DNA from: JAKPUX01 sp964436305
GTDB taxonomy: Bacteria; Zhuqueibacterota; Zhuqueibacteria; Residuimicrobiales; Residuimicrobiaceae
Assembly (NCBI GenBank): GCA_964436305.1
Contig: CAYTCI010000011.1
Location: 4,638-68,637 of the forward strand
DNA: 64,000 nt
Direction: 5' to 3'
Shown here: positions 51,025-61,600 of the stretch, in pieces
Numbering within the stretch: the first letter of the stretch is position 1
Layout: each line of letters starts with the position of its first letter
Translations under genes and position numbers: made by a program
The notes under the pieces: model-generated
Databases searched by the model: none
What the model was told of the DNA's origin: nothing
Seen by the model: only the letters and a program-made list of their open reading frames with translations

Positions 51025-51816
51025 ATGAACGCAGGAAGGAGACTGGGGGCGCTACTGCTGCTGCTCCTCGCGCCGCTCACCTATGGGGCGGAAGCGGTGC
51101 TGCAGCTGGGCACGGGCAGCGGCAAGGTCGGCACGCAACACAACGTGGTCCAGGTTACCATGGCCAACGACACCACGGTGATCGCGCTGCAGATGGAGAT
51201 CGCGGATGTGCCCGATTTTATCCGCCCGGATTCAGTCTGGACGACCGAGCGCTCCAGTGGTTTCACGGTGGCCTGGAAAGAGGATTCGCTGAGCATCCTG
51301 CACATTCTGGTGCTCAGCATGGATGCCAGCTCCTCCATCCCTCGCGGCAGCGGCGCGGTGCTCAACATCAGCTACACCGTACAGCCGGGCGCGGAGCAGT
51401 TCAAGGACCTTGCCCTGGTTTTTTTCACCGCTCCCAAGGTGGTAGCCCCTGGCTCGGTCAAGATCCCGGCGGTCGGGTTGGCTGGCAAATTCATGGTCGG
51501 CAATACCGCGGTTGAGGAGCATGGCGGTCAGCAGCCGGGGCGTTTCGCCCTGGCGCAAAATTTCCCCAATCCCTTCAATCCCGAGACCCGGGTCACTTTC
51601 GAGCTGCCGGAGCGGCAGCAGGCCCGGCTCGAGATCTTTAATCTCCTGGGGCAGCGGATCCGGACCCTGGTGCAGGGCGAGCTGGCGGGCGGCGTGCATG
51701 CGGCGACGTGGGATGGTTTGACGGAGCGGGGGGAGGCTGCAGCCGGCGGGGTCTATCTGTACCGCCTGCAGGCTGGTCCCTATCATGAGTGCAAACGGAT
51801 GGTCCTGATGCGCTGA
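51025..51816 (+). CDS. Secreted cohesin protein with type IX sorting domain
   Basis: This 263-residue protein has a signal peptide (LGALLLLLLAPLTYGA), one cohesin-like domain (about 24-160) and a C-terminal type A sorting domain (about 173-263) with FALAQNFPNPFNPETRVTFELP and the ending GVYLYRLQAGPYHECKRMVLM. It lacks a dockerin. ATG at 51025 follows AAGGAACGGGA. As the last gene of the cluster, and with sorting domains only here and in gene 1, it is a plausible surface anchor for the dockerin proteins (inference). A terminator follows. Confidence 0.8.
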   Translation: MNAGRRLGALLLLLLAPLTYGAEAVLQLGTGSGKVGTQHNVVQVTMANDTTVIALQMEIADVPDFIRPDSVWTTERSSGFTVAWKEDSLSILHILVLSMDASSSIPRGSGAVLNISYTVQPGAEQFKDLALVFFTAPKVVAPGSVKIPAVGLAGKFMVGNTAVEEHGGQQPGRFALAQNFPNPFNPETRVTFELPERQQARLEIFNLLGQRIRTLVQGELAGGVHAATWDGLTERGEAAAGGVYLYRLQAGPYHECKRMVLMR

Positions 51817-51887
51817 GCGGCTCTTGAATGGGCGCGTTCACGGGTTTCTTCACGGGTTGACGGCGTGAGGGAACGCGCCGCTTACCT

Positions 51888-51918
51888 GGCCGCGGGAGTA
51901 TTCCCGCGGCCTTTTTTT
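51888..51918 (+). terminator. Terminator after the cohesin/dockerin cluster
   Basis: GGCCGCGGGA (51888-51897) pairs perfectly with TCCCGCGGCC (51902-51911) around GTAT, followed by seven T (51912-51918). It closes the cluster 72 bases after the last stop codon. Confidence 0.95.
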
Positions 51919-51926
51919 GTGGTCAC

Positions 51927-52487
51927 TCATTTTCTCTTGAGGATGGTCACCCAGCTGCTACTGCTGCCCAGGTTGGGGCGGTAGAGGCGGCTGACCTGGC
52001 TGGCCTGTTCGGTGACATAAAAGGCCTCGGGGGAGACCTTTTTTACCAGGGTGAGCACATCCTCCAGCTCCTTGCGCGGGAAGACCACGACCAGCATGCT
52101 GACGACGCCGTTGAGTCCTTCACCAAGAAAGGTGGTTACAGCATATCCCGCCGCGCGCAGGATCTCGGCGATCTGGGCACCGTGCTCCGCACTGATCACC
52201 CGCAGCACCGTATTTCCGAAGGCGATACGCCGCTCCAGCAGAATTCCGACGACGTTGCCGGTGGAAAAGCCGAGGGCATAAAAGATGATCAGCGCCGGCT
52301 CGCGGGCGACCTCCTGCAGAACCTTGGCGACCACCAGCAGCCAGACGCTGACTTCGACGAAGCCCAGGGCGAAAGCGATCCTGGTGCGGCCGTGGACGAT
52401 ACTGATGGTGCGGACCGTGCCCAGGGTCACGTCGGTGACGCGGGCGAAAAAGACGATCAGACCGGTGAGAAAAGTGGTCCAGTCCAC
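51927..52487 (-). CDS. UPF0316 membrane protein (DUF5698/DUF2179)
   Basis: This 186-residue protein has two or three N-terminal membrane segments (TGLIVFFARVTDVTLGTVR, VSVWLLVVAKVL, PALIIFYALGFSTGNVVGI) and a C-terminal DUF2179 soluble domain (GAQIAEILRAAGYAVTTFLG ... VVFPRKELEDVLTLVKK). The family is widespread and uncharacterised, possibly ligand-binding. A GTG start at 52487 on the minus strand follows AAAGGA. It lies downstream of the dipeptidase and may share its transcript. Confidence 0.85.
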   Translation of the reverse strand: MDWTTFLTGLIVFFARVTDVTLGTVRTISIVHGRTRIAFALGFVEVSVWLLVVAKVLQEVAREPALIIFYALGFSTGNVVGILLERRIAFGNTVLRVISAEHGAQIAEILRAAGYAVTTFLGEGLNGVVSMLVVVFPRKELEDVLTLVKKVSPEAFYVTEQASQVSRLYRPNLGSSSSWVTILKRK

Positions 52488-52571
52488 GTGCAGGAATCCT
52501 TTCGTTGCCCTCGGCAGCAGAGCGGGCGGAGGGCCGCCGCACCGGTTCTGCGCCGTAAGGAGGGTGAGGCG

Positions 52572-54188
52572 CTACTTCTTCGGCCAGGGAATCTCTTTAT
52601 ACCGCTCGCCGGTCTCCTTGACGATCGTGCGATACCAGGCTTCCGGGTAGAGGGGATGCTGTACGCCGCCGTGTTCATCGCGCAGGTTACCGTCGAGAAA
52701 TTTCCAGATCAGGAATTCGCCGAGCTTTTTCCAGCGGGCCACAGTCTCATCCCCTGAACGGCAGGAAAAGTCGGTCAGATAATCCCGCGCCTGCCGGGGC
52801 GAGCTTTTGTAGAGGGCCAGGGCGGCCGCATCGATCTGCGGGACGGCGGCCATGTATTGCCCCTCGAGTTCGCGCTGAACCCGCTGCACCTCGACGATCA
52901 TGTCGCTGTAACGGGAGTAGGTATAGTTGGCGACAAAATTGAAGACCCAGAAAGCCGAGTTCCAGGAGAATTCGGCAAAGGAACCGGCGCCGGCGCCATA
53001 GTTGGCCGGGACGCGGTTGATGCCGCAGTACATCGGCACATAGACGGTGCAATAGGTGTCGTCGACGCCGAACCAGAGGATGCCGCCAATGGGGTCGGGC
53101 AAGCTGGCGCGGGACTGGGCGACGAAGGAGAAGCCGGTCTGCTGGGTCGAGATGGCGCGTTCATGTAAGTATTTGGTACTGTCGACCTGCCATTCCATCG
53201 GCCGCCAGCGGTAGGGGAGTTTGTAGGGTCCGGCGCCAACGTCAAGGGTCATGTCGAGCGGCGTGCCCTCGTAATGGTCGCGCATCAACTCCATCACATC
53301 GCGCACACTCAGCTTTTTGTCCGGCTTGATCCAGAGCGGCAGGGGCTGGCTGCCCGGCACGCCGCAGGCATAGTCGCTGGGGAGGTTGAGCGAAGGGGCG
53401 GCACGGCGGAAACCGCTCCAGACGCGGGCTTCGCAAAAGCGCTGGGTGCCGAAATCGAGCGGGGCGTAGGCTTCGGCAAAGCTGAACTCCTGATCCTTTC
53501 CGGAGAAGAAGCCCCTGGTGCGGGCAAAGCTGATGACATCGCGGGCGTATAGGCAATTTTGCGGATCATTGAGGGGGAACTGGCGGATGCGCGCCTGGTT
53601 GGCGTGGCCGCAGATATAGCCATCGGGGACGCGCCGCGCGACCCAGAGGGCGCCGGTGTTGCCTTCGCCCTTGCCGATCATCTCCATGATCCAGACCTCG
53701 CGCGGGTCGGAGATGGAGAAAGATTCGCCCTCGCTGCAATAGCCATATTCCTCGGCCAGGCTGGTCATCACCATGATCGCCTCGCGGGCAGTCCTGGCGC
53801 GCTGCAGGGCGAGATACATCAGGCTGCCGTAATCGACATGGCCCTTGGGATCATGCAGCTCGCCGCGGCCCCCAAAGGTGGTCTCGCCGATGGCGAGCTG
53901 GTGCTCGTTCATATTGCCGACGACGGCATAGGTTTCGGCCACCTGTTTGATCTCGCCAAGATAGGTGCCGCTGTCCCAGTCGTAAACGGGTATGAGGGTC
54001 CCGGCGATATGTTTGCCGGCGGGCAGGTAGAGCAGCTCGCCATAGAGGGTGTGGGAATCGGCTGAATAGGTGATCATGGTCGAGCTGTCGGCCGCCGCGC
54101 CACGGGTGACGAGGAAATTGGTGCAGGCCGTCGCGGTCGCGACGTGCAGCGCCAGAACGCTGCCAAGCAGGAGCAGGAAACGGTTCAT
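52572..54188 (-). CDS. Secreted C69-family dipeptidase (PepD-like)
   Basis: This 538-residue protein starts MNRFLLLLGSVLALHV, a signal peptide, and the mature chain would begin at the catalytic cysteine in CTNFLVTRGAAADSSTMITY, as in N-terminal-nucleophile C69 peptidases. Family blocks HQLAIGETTFGGRGEL and EYGYCSEGESFSISDPREVW are present. ATG at 54188 follows GGAGG; a longer frame that runs into the aminotransferase gene is spurious. It probably hydrolyses dipeptides in the periplasm or outside the cell and shares a transcript with the upstream aminotransferase. Confidence 0.9.
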   Translation of the reverse strand: MNRFLLLLGSVLALHVATATACTNFLVTRGAAADSSTMITYSADSHTLYGELLYLPAGKHIAGTLIPVYDWDSGTYLGEIKQVAETYAVVGNMNEHQLAIGETTFGGRGELHDPKGHVDYGSLMYLALQRARTAREAIMVMTSLAEEYGYCSEGESFSISDPREVWIMEMIGKGEGNTGALWVARRVPDGYICGHANQARIRQFPLNDPQNCLYARDVISFARTRGFFSGKDQEFSFAEAYAPLDFGTQRFCEARVWSGFRRAAPSLNLPSDYACGVPGSQPLPLWIKPDKKLSVRDVMELMRDHYEGTPLDMTLDVGAGPYKLPYRWRPMEWQVDSTKYLHERAISTQQTGFSFVAQSRASLPDPIGGILWFGVDDTYCTVYVPMYCGINRVPANYGAGAGSFAEFSWNSAFWVFNFVANYTYSRYSDMIVEVQRVQRELEGQYMAAVPQIDAAALALYKSSPRQARDYLTDFSCRSGDETVARWKKLGEFLIWKFLDGNLRDEHGGVQHPLYPEAWYRTIVKETGERYKEIPWPKK

Positions 54189-54246
54189 CAAACCTCCGGT
54201 CCAGGTAAAGGGGTATTCTTGGGGATGGGTAGAGAGAGATGCACGA

Positions 54247-55431
54247 TTAGAAACCTTCCTTGATGGTGTCGCCAATGATCTGGATGCCACGCTGGATCTC
54301 CGATTCGGTCGACATGGTATAGTTGAGGCGCATGGTTTCCAGGCCATCGTCGTCGCAGGGGAAGAAGAATTTGCCGGGAACGAAAGCGGCCTTGCGTTCG
54401 ATGCACTTCCAGTAAAGTTTTTCGGTATCGGTACCCCGGGGGCCTTCGGCCCAGATGAACATGCCGCCCTCCGGCCGGGAATAGTGCCACTCTTTGGGAA
54501 AGCAGCGGTCCATGGCGGCGAGCATCGCCTCCTGTTTGGGCTTGTAGAGGCTGATGATCTTGGGGATCTGCTGATCGAGGTAGCCCCCGAGGAGGTACTC
54601 GGTCGCCATCGCCTGATTGAGGGTGCTGGTATTGAGATCGACCCCCTGTTTGGCGAGTACCAGCCAGCGGCGCACCGGTTCGGGCGCGACGCAGACACCG
54701 AGGCGCAGCCCCGGCGCGAAGACCTTGGAGAGGGTGGTTGTATAGACGGTCCGCTCGGGGATGAGGGAGTGGAGGGTTGGCAGGGCTTCGCCGCGATAGC
54801 GGAGATCGCTATAAGGGTCATCCTCGCAGAGCAGGACGTCGTATTTGCGGATCAGATCGGCGATCTGGTGGCGCCGGGCCAGGCCGAGGCAGCGGCCGGT
54901 GGGGTTCTGGAAGGTCGGCACCAGGTAGACCAGCTTGACCGGCTGGGTGGCGAGGATCTTTTCCAGGGCCTCTGGAAGAATGCCCTCGTCATCCATGGCC
55001 GCACAGAGGTAGTGCGGGCCGTAGGGATTGAAGGCGGAGAGGGCGCCGAGATAGGTGGGGGCCTCGACGGCGACGATATCGCCGGGGGTGATCAGCACCT
55101 TGCCGAGGGCGTCCAGGAGTCCCTGCGAGCCGCTGGTGATGCAGATGCCGGCGGTGGTGGTCTCGATACCTTTCTTGGCCAGGTAGGGAACCAGGGCTTC
55201 GCGCAGGGGGATGAATCCTTCGGTCATGTCATACTGCAGAGCGCGGGTACCATATTTATCCAGGACCTGGTCGGCCAGCATGCGGATGACCTCAAAGGGA
55301 TAGCTCTCCGGTGCCGGATACCCGCCGGCGAGGGAGATCATCCCGGGCTGACCGACGACCTTGAGGATTTCGCGAATGATATTGGCGCCCATATTCCGGG
55401 TTCTATCGGCAAACAGCGTTTCATAGTTCAT
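54247..55431 (-). CDS. PLP-dependent aminotransferase (2-aminoadipate/MocR-type class I)
   Basis: This 394-residue fold-type I aminotransferase has the PLP-lysine motif TTTLSKVFAPGLRLG (Lys236), the substrate/cofactor region YLVPTFQNPTGR and the C-terminal arginine block. It resembles the LysN/2-aminoadipate transaminase and alanine-type group rather than aspartate aminotransferase. Its amino-acid substrate cannot be fixed from sequence. It lies 58 bases before the dipeptidase gene and is probably co-transcribed. Confidence 0.9.
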   Translation of the reverse strand: MNYETLFADRTRNMGANIIREILKVVGQPGMISLAGGYPAPESYPFEVIRMLADQVLDKYGTRALQYDMTEGFIPLREALVPYLAKKGIETTTAGICITSGSQGLLDALGKVLITPGDIVAVEAPTYLGALSAFNPYGPHYLCAAMDDEGILPEALEKILATQPVKLVYLVPTFQNPTGRCLGLARRHQIADLIRKYDVLLCEDDPYSDLRYRGEALPTLHSLIPERTVYTTTLSKVFAPGLRLGVCVAPEPVRRWLVLAKQGVDLNTSTLNQAMATEYLLGGYLDQQIPKIISLYKPKQEAMLAAMDRCFPKEWHYSRPEGGMFIWAEGPRGTDTEKLYWKCIERKAAFVPGKFFFPCDDDGLETMRLNYTMSTESEIQRGIQIIGDTIKEGF

Positions 55432-55691
55432 GACGGGATCTCCTCATCCAATGATGGACAGTATGAAAAACCGGCAGCAGGAATAAATTGTAACAGGGAG
55501 GGAAAGGGCAGCAGGAGGTACAGGATCGACTCAAGGAAAAAACGCGGCATGACGCGGGTCCTTATATTGGCCTTTGAACATAGGGAAAAAATCGCTGATT
55601 ATCAAGCAAAAACGGCGGCGGCTCAGGCGCCGTCGGGATTAGTTCTTTGTTTGCTGCTCCATTTTTACTACATTATGCCGATTCGATCCGG

Positions 55692-58061
55692 ATGAAAGCC
55701 ATGAGATCTCGAACCCTACTTTGGGCCGCGGCAGGTGTGGCGCTGTTGCTGACGGCTGTTGTGCTGGCGCCGCCGGCCGCCCGGCGGCTCGACCACCGCG
55801 CGGCGCATTCATGGAAGCTCTATGATGACCGGGGCGGCCTGCTGCGGGAGGTGCTTTCCGGCGAAGCGGGCTGGAGCACCTGGGTCCCGCTGCAGCAGAT
55901 GGGGCCGGACTTGGCCGCCGCGGTCGTGGCGGTGGAGGACAAGCGGTTTTATCATCATCCAGGCATCGATCCGCTGGCCATCCTGCGCGCGGCCTGGCTC
56001 AATCTGCGCCAGCGGGAGGTGGTGTCGGGGGGATCGACGCTGACGATGCAGCTGGCGCGGCAGCTTTACCGCCTGCCACGGCGATGGTACGCCAAACCCC
56101 TCGAAGCCCTCCTCGCCCTGCGTCTCGAAGTCTGGCTGAGCAAGCCGGAGATTCTCGAGCAGTACCTCAACCGGGCGCCCTTTGGCAACCAACTTTTTGG
56201 TGTCGAGGCGGCCAGCCGCACCTATTTTCAGCGGCCGGCGCGGCTGCTCTCGCTGGCCGAGGCGGCCTTTCTCGCGGGGCTGCCGCAATCCCCCTCCCGG
56301 TTCAATCCCTATACCCACCCGGAGCGCGCGCGCCGGCGCCAGGCGGCGGTCCTCGCCGCGCTCGAGCGGCAGGGCGGCCTCGAGAGCGAGCGGCTGCTCA
56401 GCGCCCTTGCCCAGCCGCTGGTGATAGCGCCGCGGCAGACGGCCTTCGCCGCGCCGCACTTTTGCCAGATGGTGCTGGAGGCGTGCCGCGACCAGGCGGC
56501 CACCGGCCCCGAGTTTCGGACCACCCTCGACAGCCGCCTGCAAACGCGGCTGGAACAGCTGGCCGACGGGCACCTCGCGCAGCTGGCGGCCAACCATGTC
56601 ACCAATGCGGCGGTGCTGGTGCTCGAGAATCGCAGTGGGGCCGTCAAGGCCTGGGTGGGATCGCGGGATTTTTTTGATGAGCTGCATCAGGGGCAGGTGG
56701 ACGGTGTCCGCAGCCTGCGCCAGCCCGGTTCGGCGATCAAGCCTTTCACCTATGCCCTGGCGCTCGAGAACGGTTTTACCGCCGCCTCCATTCTGGCCGA
56801 TATCGAAAGCTTTGCCGGCGAGGGCGAGGGGCGTCCGGTCGTTCATAACTATGACGAAAAGTACCATGGTCCGGTGCGTCTGCGCACGGCGCTGGCCTGT
56901 TCCTACAACGTCGCCACTGTGCGGCTGCTGGACGCCCTTGGGGTCGACTTGCTGCTCGAGCGGCTGCAACGGTCCGGGCTCACCAGCCTGAACAAACCGG
57001 CCTCCTTTTACGGCCCGGGTCTGACCCTCGGCAACGGCGAGGTGACGCTGCTGGAGCTGACCAATGCCTACCGTGCCCTGGCCAACGGCGGGGTGCTGCA
57101 GCCCCTCCATTTTTTGCGCGAGGATTCCGCCCACGGCGCGCTGACGGACCAGGAGGCGCAGGTCGCGACCGGCGAGCGCGTCTTTTCACCGCAGGCGGCC
57201 TTCATCATCGCCGACATCCTCGCCGATCATCGCGCCCGTGCTCCCGCCTTCGGACTTGGCGGCCCGCTGCATCTGCCCTTCTGGTGCGCGGCCAAGACCG
57301 GGACGACCAAGGATTTTCGCGACAACTGGACGGTGGGATTCACCAGCGAGTATACCGTCGGGGTTTGGGTCGGCAATTTTGATGGTCAGCCGATGGAGAA
57401 GATCAGCGGTATCACCGGCGCCGCCCCGCTATTCCGTGACGTCATGCTGGAGCTGCACGCCGATCACGATCCGCTCCCGCCATTGCCGCCCGCCGGGGTG
57501 AAGCACACTCCGATCTGCCCGGTTTCGGGGCATTCGCCCGGAGCGGATTGCCCCGGCAGCCTCGAGGAGTGGTTCATCGCCGGCACCGGGCCCGCGCGGG
57601 AATGCCGGGTGCACTGCCGGGTGGCCATCGATCGCCGCAACGGCCTGCTGGCCTCGGCGGCGACACCGCCGGCCGATCGCGAGAGCCGTGTCTATGAGAT
57701 CTGGCCGCCGGAGTTTCGCTCCTGGATGGCTGCCCAGCATCTGCCGCTGCCGCCGGCGGACCGTTCACCGCTTCCGGAGGTGCAGACCGCGCGTCTGGCC
57801 ATCGTCGCGCCGGCGGACGGGGATATCCTCAAGATCGATCCGGTTCTGCGCCGGGAATTTCAGACCCTGCTGCTTGAGGCGGTTGTGCCCGAAGGTATCC
57901 GCGAGATCGAATGGCTGCGCGGCGACACCACCCTGGCCCGGGTACGGGCGCCGTTTCAATGGCGCTGGCCGCTCACACCCGGACGCCACGCCTTCCGCAT
58001 CCGGGCGCAAGGCCGGACCGGATGGCTGGAAAGCGCGGCAGTGACGATCCGGGTGCTGTGA
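55692..58061 (+). CDS. pbpC: Penicillin-binding protein 1C
   Basis: This protein of about 789 residues is a bifunctional class A PBP. An N-terminal membrane anchor is followed by a GT51 glycosyltransferase domain (EDKRFYHHPGID about 82 and GGSTLTMQL about 115), a transpeptidase domain with the SxxK motif SAIK (about 347), SYN (about 403) and KTG (about 534), and a C-terminal BiPBP_C beta domain. This matches PBP1C. ATG at 55692 (or 55701) is chosen over a TTG at 55647 that falls inside a weak promoter-like TTG-N19-TACATT. Confidence 0.93.
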   Translation: MKAMRSRTLLWAAAGVALLLTAVVLAPPAARRLDHRAAHSWKLYDDRGGLLREVLSGEAGWSTWVPLQQMGPDLAAAVVAVEDKRFYHHPGIDPLAILRAAWLNLRQREVVSGGSTLTMQLARQLYRLPRRWYAKPLEALLALRLEVWLSKPEILEQYLNRAPFGNQLFGVEAASRTYFQRPARLLSLAEAAFLAGLPQSPSRFNPYTHPERARRRQAAVLAALERQGGLESERLLSALAQPLVIAPRQTAFAAPHFCQMVLEACRDQAATGPEFRTTLDSRLQTRLEQLADGHLAQLAANHVTNAAVLVLENRSGAVKAWVGSRDFFDELHQGQVDGVRSLRQPGSAIKPFTYALALENGFTAASILADIESFAGEGEGRPVVHNYDEKYHGPVRLRTALACSYNVATVRLLDALGVDLLLERLQRSGLTSLNKPASFYGPGLTLGNGEVTLLELTNAYRALANGGVLQPLHFLREDSAHGALTDQEAQVATGERVFSPQAAFIIADILADHRARAPAFGLGGPLHLPFWCAAKTGTTKDFRDNWTVGFTSEYTVGVWVGNFDGQPMEKISGITGAAPLFRDVMLELHADHDPLPPLPPAGVKHTPICPVSGHSPGADCPGSLEEWFIAGTGPARECRVHCRVAIDRRNGLLASAATPPADRESRVYEIWPPEFRSWMAAQHLPLPPADRSPLPEVQTARLAIVAPADGDILKIDPVLRREFQTLLLEAVVPEGIREIEWLRGDTTLARVRAPFQWRWPLTPGRHAFRIRAQGRTGWLESAAVTIRVL

Positions 58062-58125
58062 CGGGCCGGAACAAAGCCCTGACCGTGGATGTTACACCTA
58101 TACATTGTTTTACGGGATGGAAGCG

Positions 58126-58608
58126 ATGCGGGAGATCGGAACCGTTACTGAAAATCTCGGAAGGGTAGCCAGGGTGCGCATCGAGCGTCCGGCGATGTGC
58201 GCCGGCTGCTCCGGCTGCATCGAACTGGGCGGCTCTTCGCAACGTCTGATCGAGGCGGAGAACGGCATCGGCGCGGCGGTGGGCGAGCGGGTGGAATGCG
58301 AAATCCCTGCCCGGCAGCTGCTCAGCCATTCGTTCCTCGTTTTTGTCCTGCCCCTGCTCTTCATGGTGGCGGGTTATATTCTGGCCGCCCGGTCTGCTGG
58401 ACCGCTCCCGGCTGCAGCCGAAGGGCGCGGCATCGCCGGGGCTTTCGCCGGCCTGCTCGTTGCCTACGCCCTGATCCGGTTGATCGACCGGTGGTGGAGC
58501 CGCCGTCATGCGGCGGTCGCCCGCATCACCGGCCGCGCCCCGCTGGATGGCGATGCGCGGCTGCCGGTTTGTCCCTCCCCCGCCATATTCCATGGAACTA
58601 CCAGATAG
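58126..58608 (+). CDS. RseC/MucC-family membrane redox protein
   Basis: This 160-residue protein has an N-terminal beta-domain with the RseC cysteine pattern CAGCSGC and the start MREIGTVTENLGRVARVRIE. Two membrane helices follow (FLVFVLPLLFMVAGYIL and GIAGAFAGLLVAYALIRL). RseC is linked to electron transfer (Rnf/SoxR) or sigma-E control in proteobacteria; here the partner is not evident. ATG at 58126 fits the family; earlier starts at 58105 and 58117 are possible. It lies between pbpC and porU and may be co-transcribed with porU. Confidence 0.85.
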   Translation: MREIGTVTENLGRVARVRIERPAMCAGCSGCIELGGSSQRLIEAENGIGAAVGERVECEIPARQLLSHSFLVFVLPLLFMVAGYILAARSAGPLPAAAEGRGIAGAFAGLLVAYALIRLIDRWWSRRHAAVARITGRAPLDGDARLPVCPSPAIFHGTTR

Positions 58609-58615
58609 GAAAACC

Positions 58616-61600
58616 ATGCGCCGATATCTTGTCTTGTTCTCTTTGATAGCCTGGGCTGCGGCCTCTGCTGCGGTACCAGCGGGTGTGCGAATGCTTTCGA
58701 GCTCCAGCCAGGGGCTGGTGCTTGAATTCGTCCCGCAGAACTGGCAGGTCGATTCGGTACGCATCGACGGCCGCGCCTGCTTGACGGCGCAGTTTACCGG
58801 CGCCGAGATGACCGGCGCGCCTGGTGCGCCGATGCTGCCCGCCCGCTCGCTGGTCGTCGGCTTGCCGCCACAGGGTGGTGTCTCGCTGCGGGTCGTCACG
58901 GCGGAGTACGATACCCGTCGCGGGACGATGCTGCCGATGGGGCGGCTGGTGCCGGATGGCATTCTCTCCCGCACGCTCTATGAGACGGCAGCGTCCGGTT
59001 CCGCCGATCAAAGCTTCGGCCCAGCGGTGGCGGAGCTCGCCGAGCCGCAGGAATTCCGCGGCCAGCGGACCGTCCGTCTCACCTTTTATCCCGTTCAGGC
59101 GGCGCCGGGGCTGGACCAGGTTCGCCTCTATCGCCGCGTGGTGGTGGAACTCACCTTTGTCGGCGCCGGCAGCGCGACAGCCGCTGCAGCGACCGCGGGC
59201 GCGGACGATGGGCTTTTCCAGGATTTGCTGGTCAACAGCCAGCAGGCTCGTCCCTGGCGCAGCGCCCCGCCGGCCCGCCTGGCCAAAGCGACGCGGGCCA
59301 ATTTCCCTGGCGACAACTGGTACAGGATCATCATCCGCGGCGATGGCAAGGGCAGCAAGGAAGGGATCTACAAGATTACCGCATCCGCCCTGAGCCAGGC
59401 CGGCCTCCCCCTGGCCAGCATCGATCCAACCACCCTGCAGCTCTTCAATAACGGCGGCCGGGAGCTGGCGGAGAACATCGCCACCCCGCGGCCCGACTCC
59501 CTCATCGAGAATGCGATCCAGGTCAACGGCGAATCCGACGGTAAATTCGATAGCGGGGATTATATCCTCTTTTACGGCCGCTCCCTTGAGGGCAAGTACT
59601 ACAGCAGCACGGACGGGAAATATCACCACTATATCAACCATTACGGCTATGACAATGTCTACTGGCTCACCTTCGGCCTGGCCAAGGGAAAACGGATACA
59701 GAGCCGTACCTCCCTGCCGGTGATCGGCGATTTCGAAAGCTCGTTCAGGGATCTCGCCTTCATCGAGGATGAGAAATCCAATATCTACAAGTCCGGCTCC
59801 GACTGGCTCGGCTTCGAACTGGCCCGCGACAAGGCGACCTATTCCCAGGTGTTCGCCCTGCCGGGCGCGGTGCCCCAGAGCCCCGCCTCTTTCCGTTTCC
59901 AGGTGGCGGCGACTACCTCGGGCTCGCATCTCTTCAGGATGAATGCCAACGGCAACAGCCTGGGACAGATCAGCCTCACCGGGCAGCTGAGCGCCTATTC
60001 GGTGCGCCTCGCTGAATTCAGCGCCGCGGGTGTCCTCCTTGACGGCAACAATACCCTGGGCATCGACTATGTCGCCACCTCGGACATCAGCCAGGCCTAC
60101 GTCGACTGGGTCGAGGTCGAATATCCCCGCCGCTTCCAGGCGGTGGGCGATCAGCTTCTTTTCAATGCGCCGCTGCGCAGTGGCACGGCGGCCTGGGAGG
60201 TGAGCAATTTCAACCGCTCCGAGATCGCGGTCTACGACGTCACCTCCTTTTCGGATGTCGGTGTGATCGAGGGGACCCGGATCGAGGGATCGACCCTGCA
60301 CTTTGCCGATACCGTGAACAGCTTGCAGCCGCGCCGCTATCTGGCCGTAACCCCTGCCGCCTATATGGCCGTCAGCGATATCCAGCACGACGCCAGCTCG
60401 AACCTGCGCCAGGCGCGCGACATCGATTATATCATCATCACCCATGACAATTTTTACCAGCAGGCGATGCAGCTCGAAAGCCTGCGTGAGGACTGGAATT
60501 CCGGCGACCGCCTCGAAACCGTGGTGGTCAAGATCTCCGACATCTATGACGAGTTCAGCTGGGGGCTACTTGATCCGGTCGCCATCCGCGATTTTCTCGC
60601 CTGGGCCTACGCTCACTGGGGCCAGCCCGGCTATGTGCTCCTGCTCGGCGACGGGCACTATGACTACCGCAACCTCTACAAGTACAACACCCCCAATCTG
60701 ATCCCGCCTTATGAAAGCCCGGAGACCTCGGAGATCTCGTCGCGCACCCTCGACGACTGGTTCACCTACCTCAAGGGATCCAGCAACGGCATGCAGATGG
60801 CCATCGGCCGGCTGCCGGTGCGCACGGTCGACGAGGCCCAGGGGGTGATCACCAAGCTCATCGACTATGAAACCAAATCCGCCGCCGAGGAGTGGCGCAA
60901 GACGGTGACCATCGTCGGCGATGACGAACTGGTCTCCGGCGGCAAAGGGGAAGAGGTGGAGCACACCCGCCAGGCGGAATGGCTGGCGGAGCACTATGTC
61001 CCCTCCTCACTCAACGTCGAAAAGATCTATTTGATGGAGTATCCGGCGGTGCGCACCGCGAGCATTTCCGGCGTGACCAAGCCGCAGGCCAGCGAGGCCT
61101 TTATCAACCGCATCAACCAGGGAAGTCTGCTGATCAACTTTATCGGCCATGGCGCCGATGAATTGCTGACCCACGAGAATATCTTCAATCTATCGACCGA
61201 CTTTGAAAAGATCCAGAACAATCAGCGCTATGCCCTCTGGGTCGCCTCGACCTGCGAATTTGCCTATTGGGACCAGCCGCAGAAGCAAAGTTTTGCCGAG
61301 TATCTGGTCAATGCGGCGGGACGCGGCGCGGTCGGCATGATTTCCTCCAGCCGGCTGGTCTATTCCAGCGAGAATGCCTCGCTCAATTACAACCTCTTCA
61401 ACCAGCTCTTCGGCTCCTACGAGAGCACCGGCAAGGTGGCGCGCGTCGGCGATGCCTTCATGATGGCCAAGCGCACCTCATCGGCCAGCCAGCTCAACAA
61501 CGAGAAATTCGTTCTGCTCGGCGATCCGGCGATGCGACTGGAGGCACCGCGTTACCGGGCCACTGTCGACTCGTTGACGCCGGGCAAGAACCTGCAGGCG

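Noticed and set aside
49128..51080. A 650-residue minus-strand open frame across the dockerin genes
   Set aside because: It is antisense to well-supported secreted proteins and has the Arg/Gly/Asp/Ile-rich composition of shadow frames; no recognisable domain.
54189..54821. N-terminal extension of the C69 dipeptidase frame into the aminotransferase gene
   Set aside because: The extension has Ser/Pro/Arg-rich shadow composition, while ATG at 54188 has a GGAGG site and starts a proper signal peptide.
54070..55695. A 541-residue plus-strand frame opposite the aminotransferase
   Set aside because: The aminotransferase on the minus strand is unambiguous, and this frame has no homology and no ribosome binding site.
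58078..58106. A promoter of the common type before the RseC gene
   Set aside because: TACATT at 58101 is suitable but the bases at the -35 position read CCTGAC, without the TTG.
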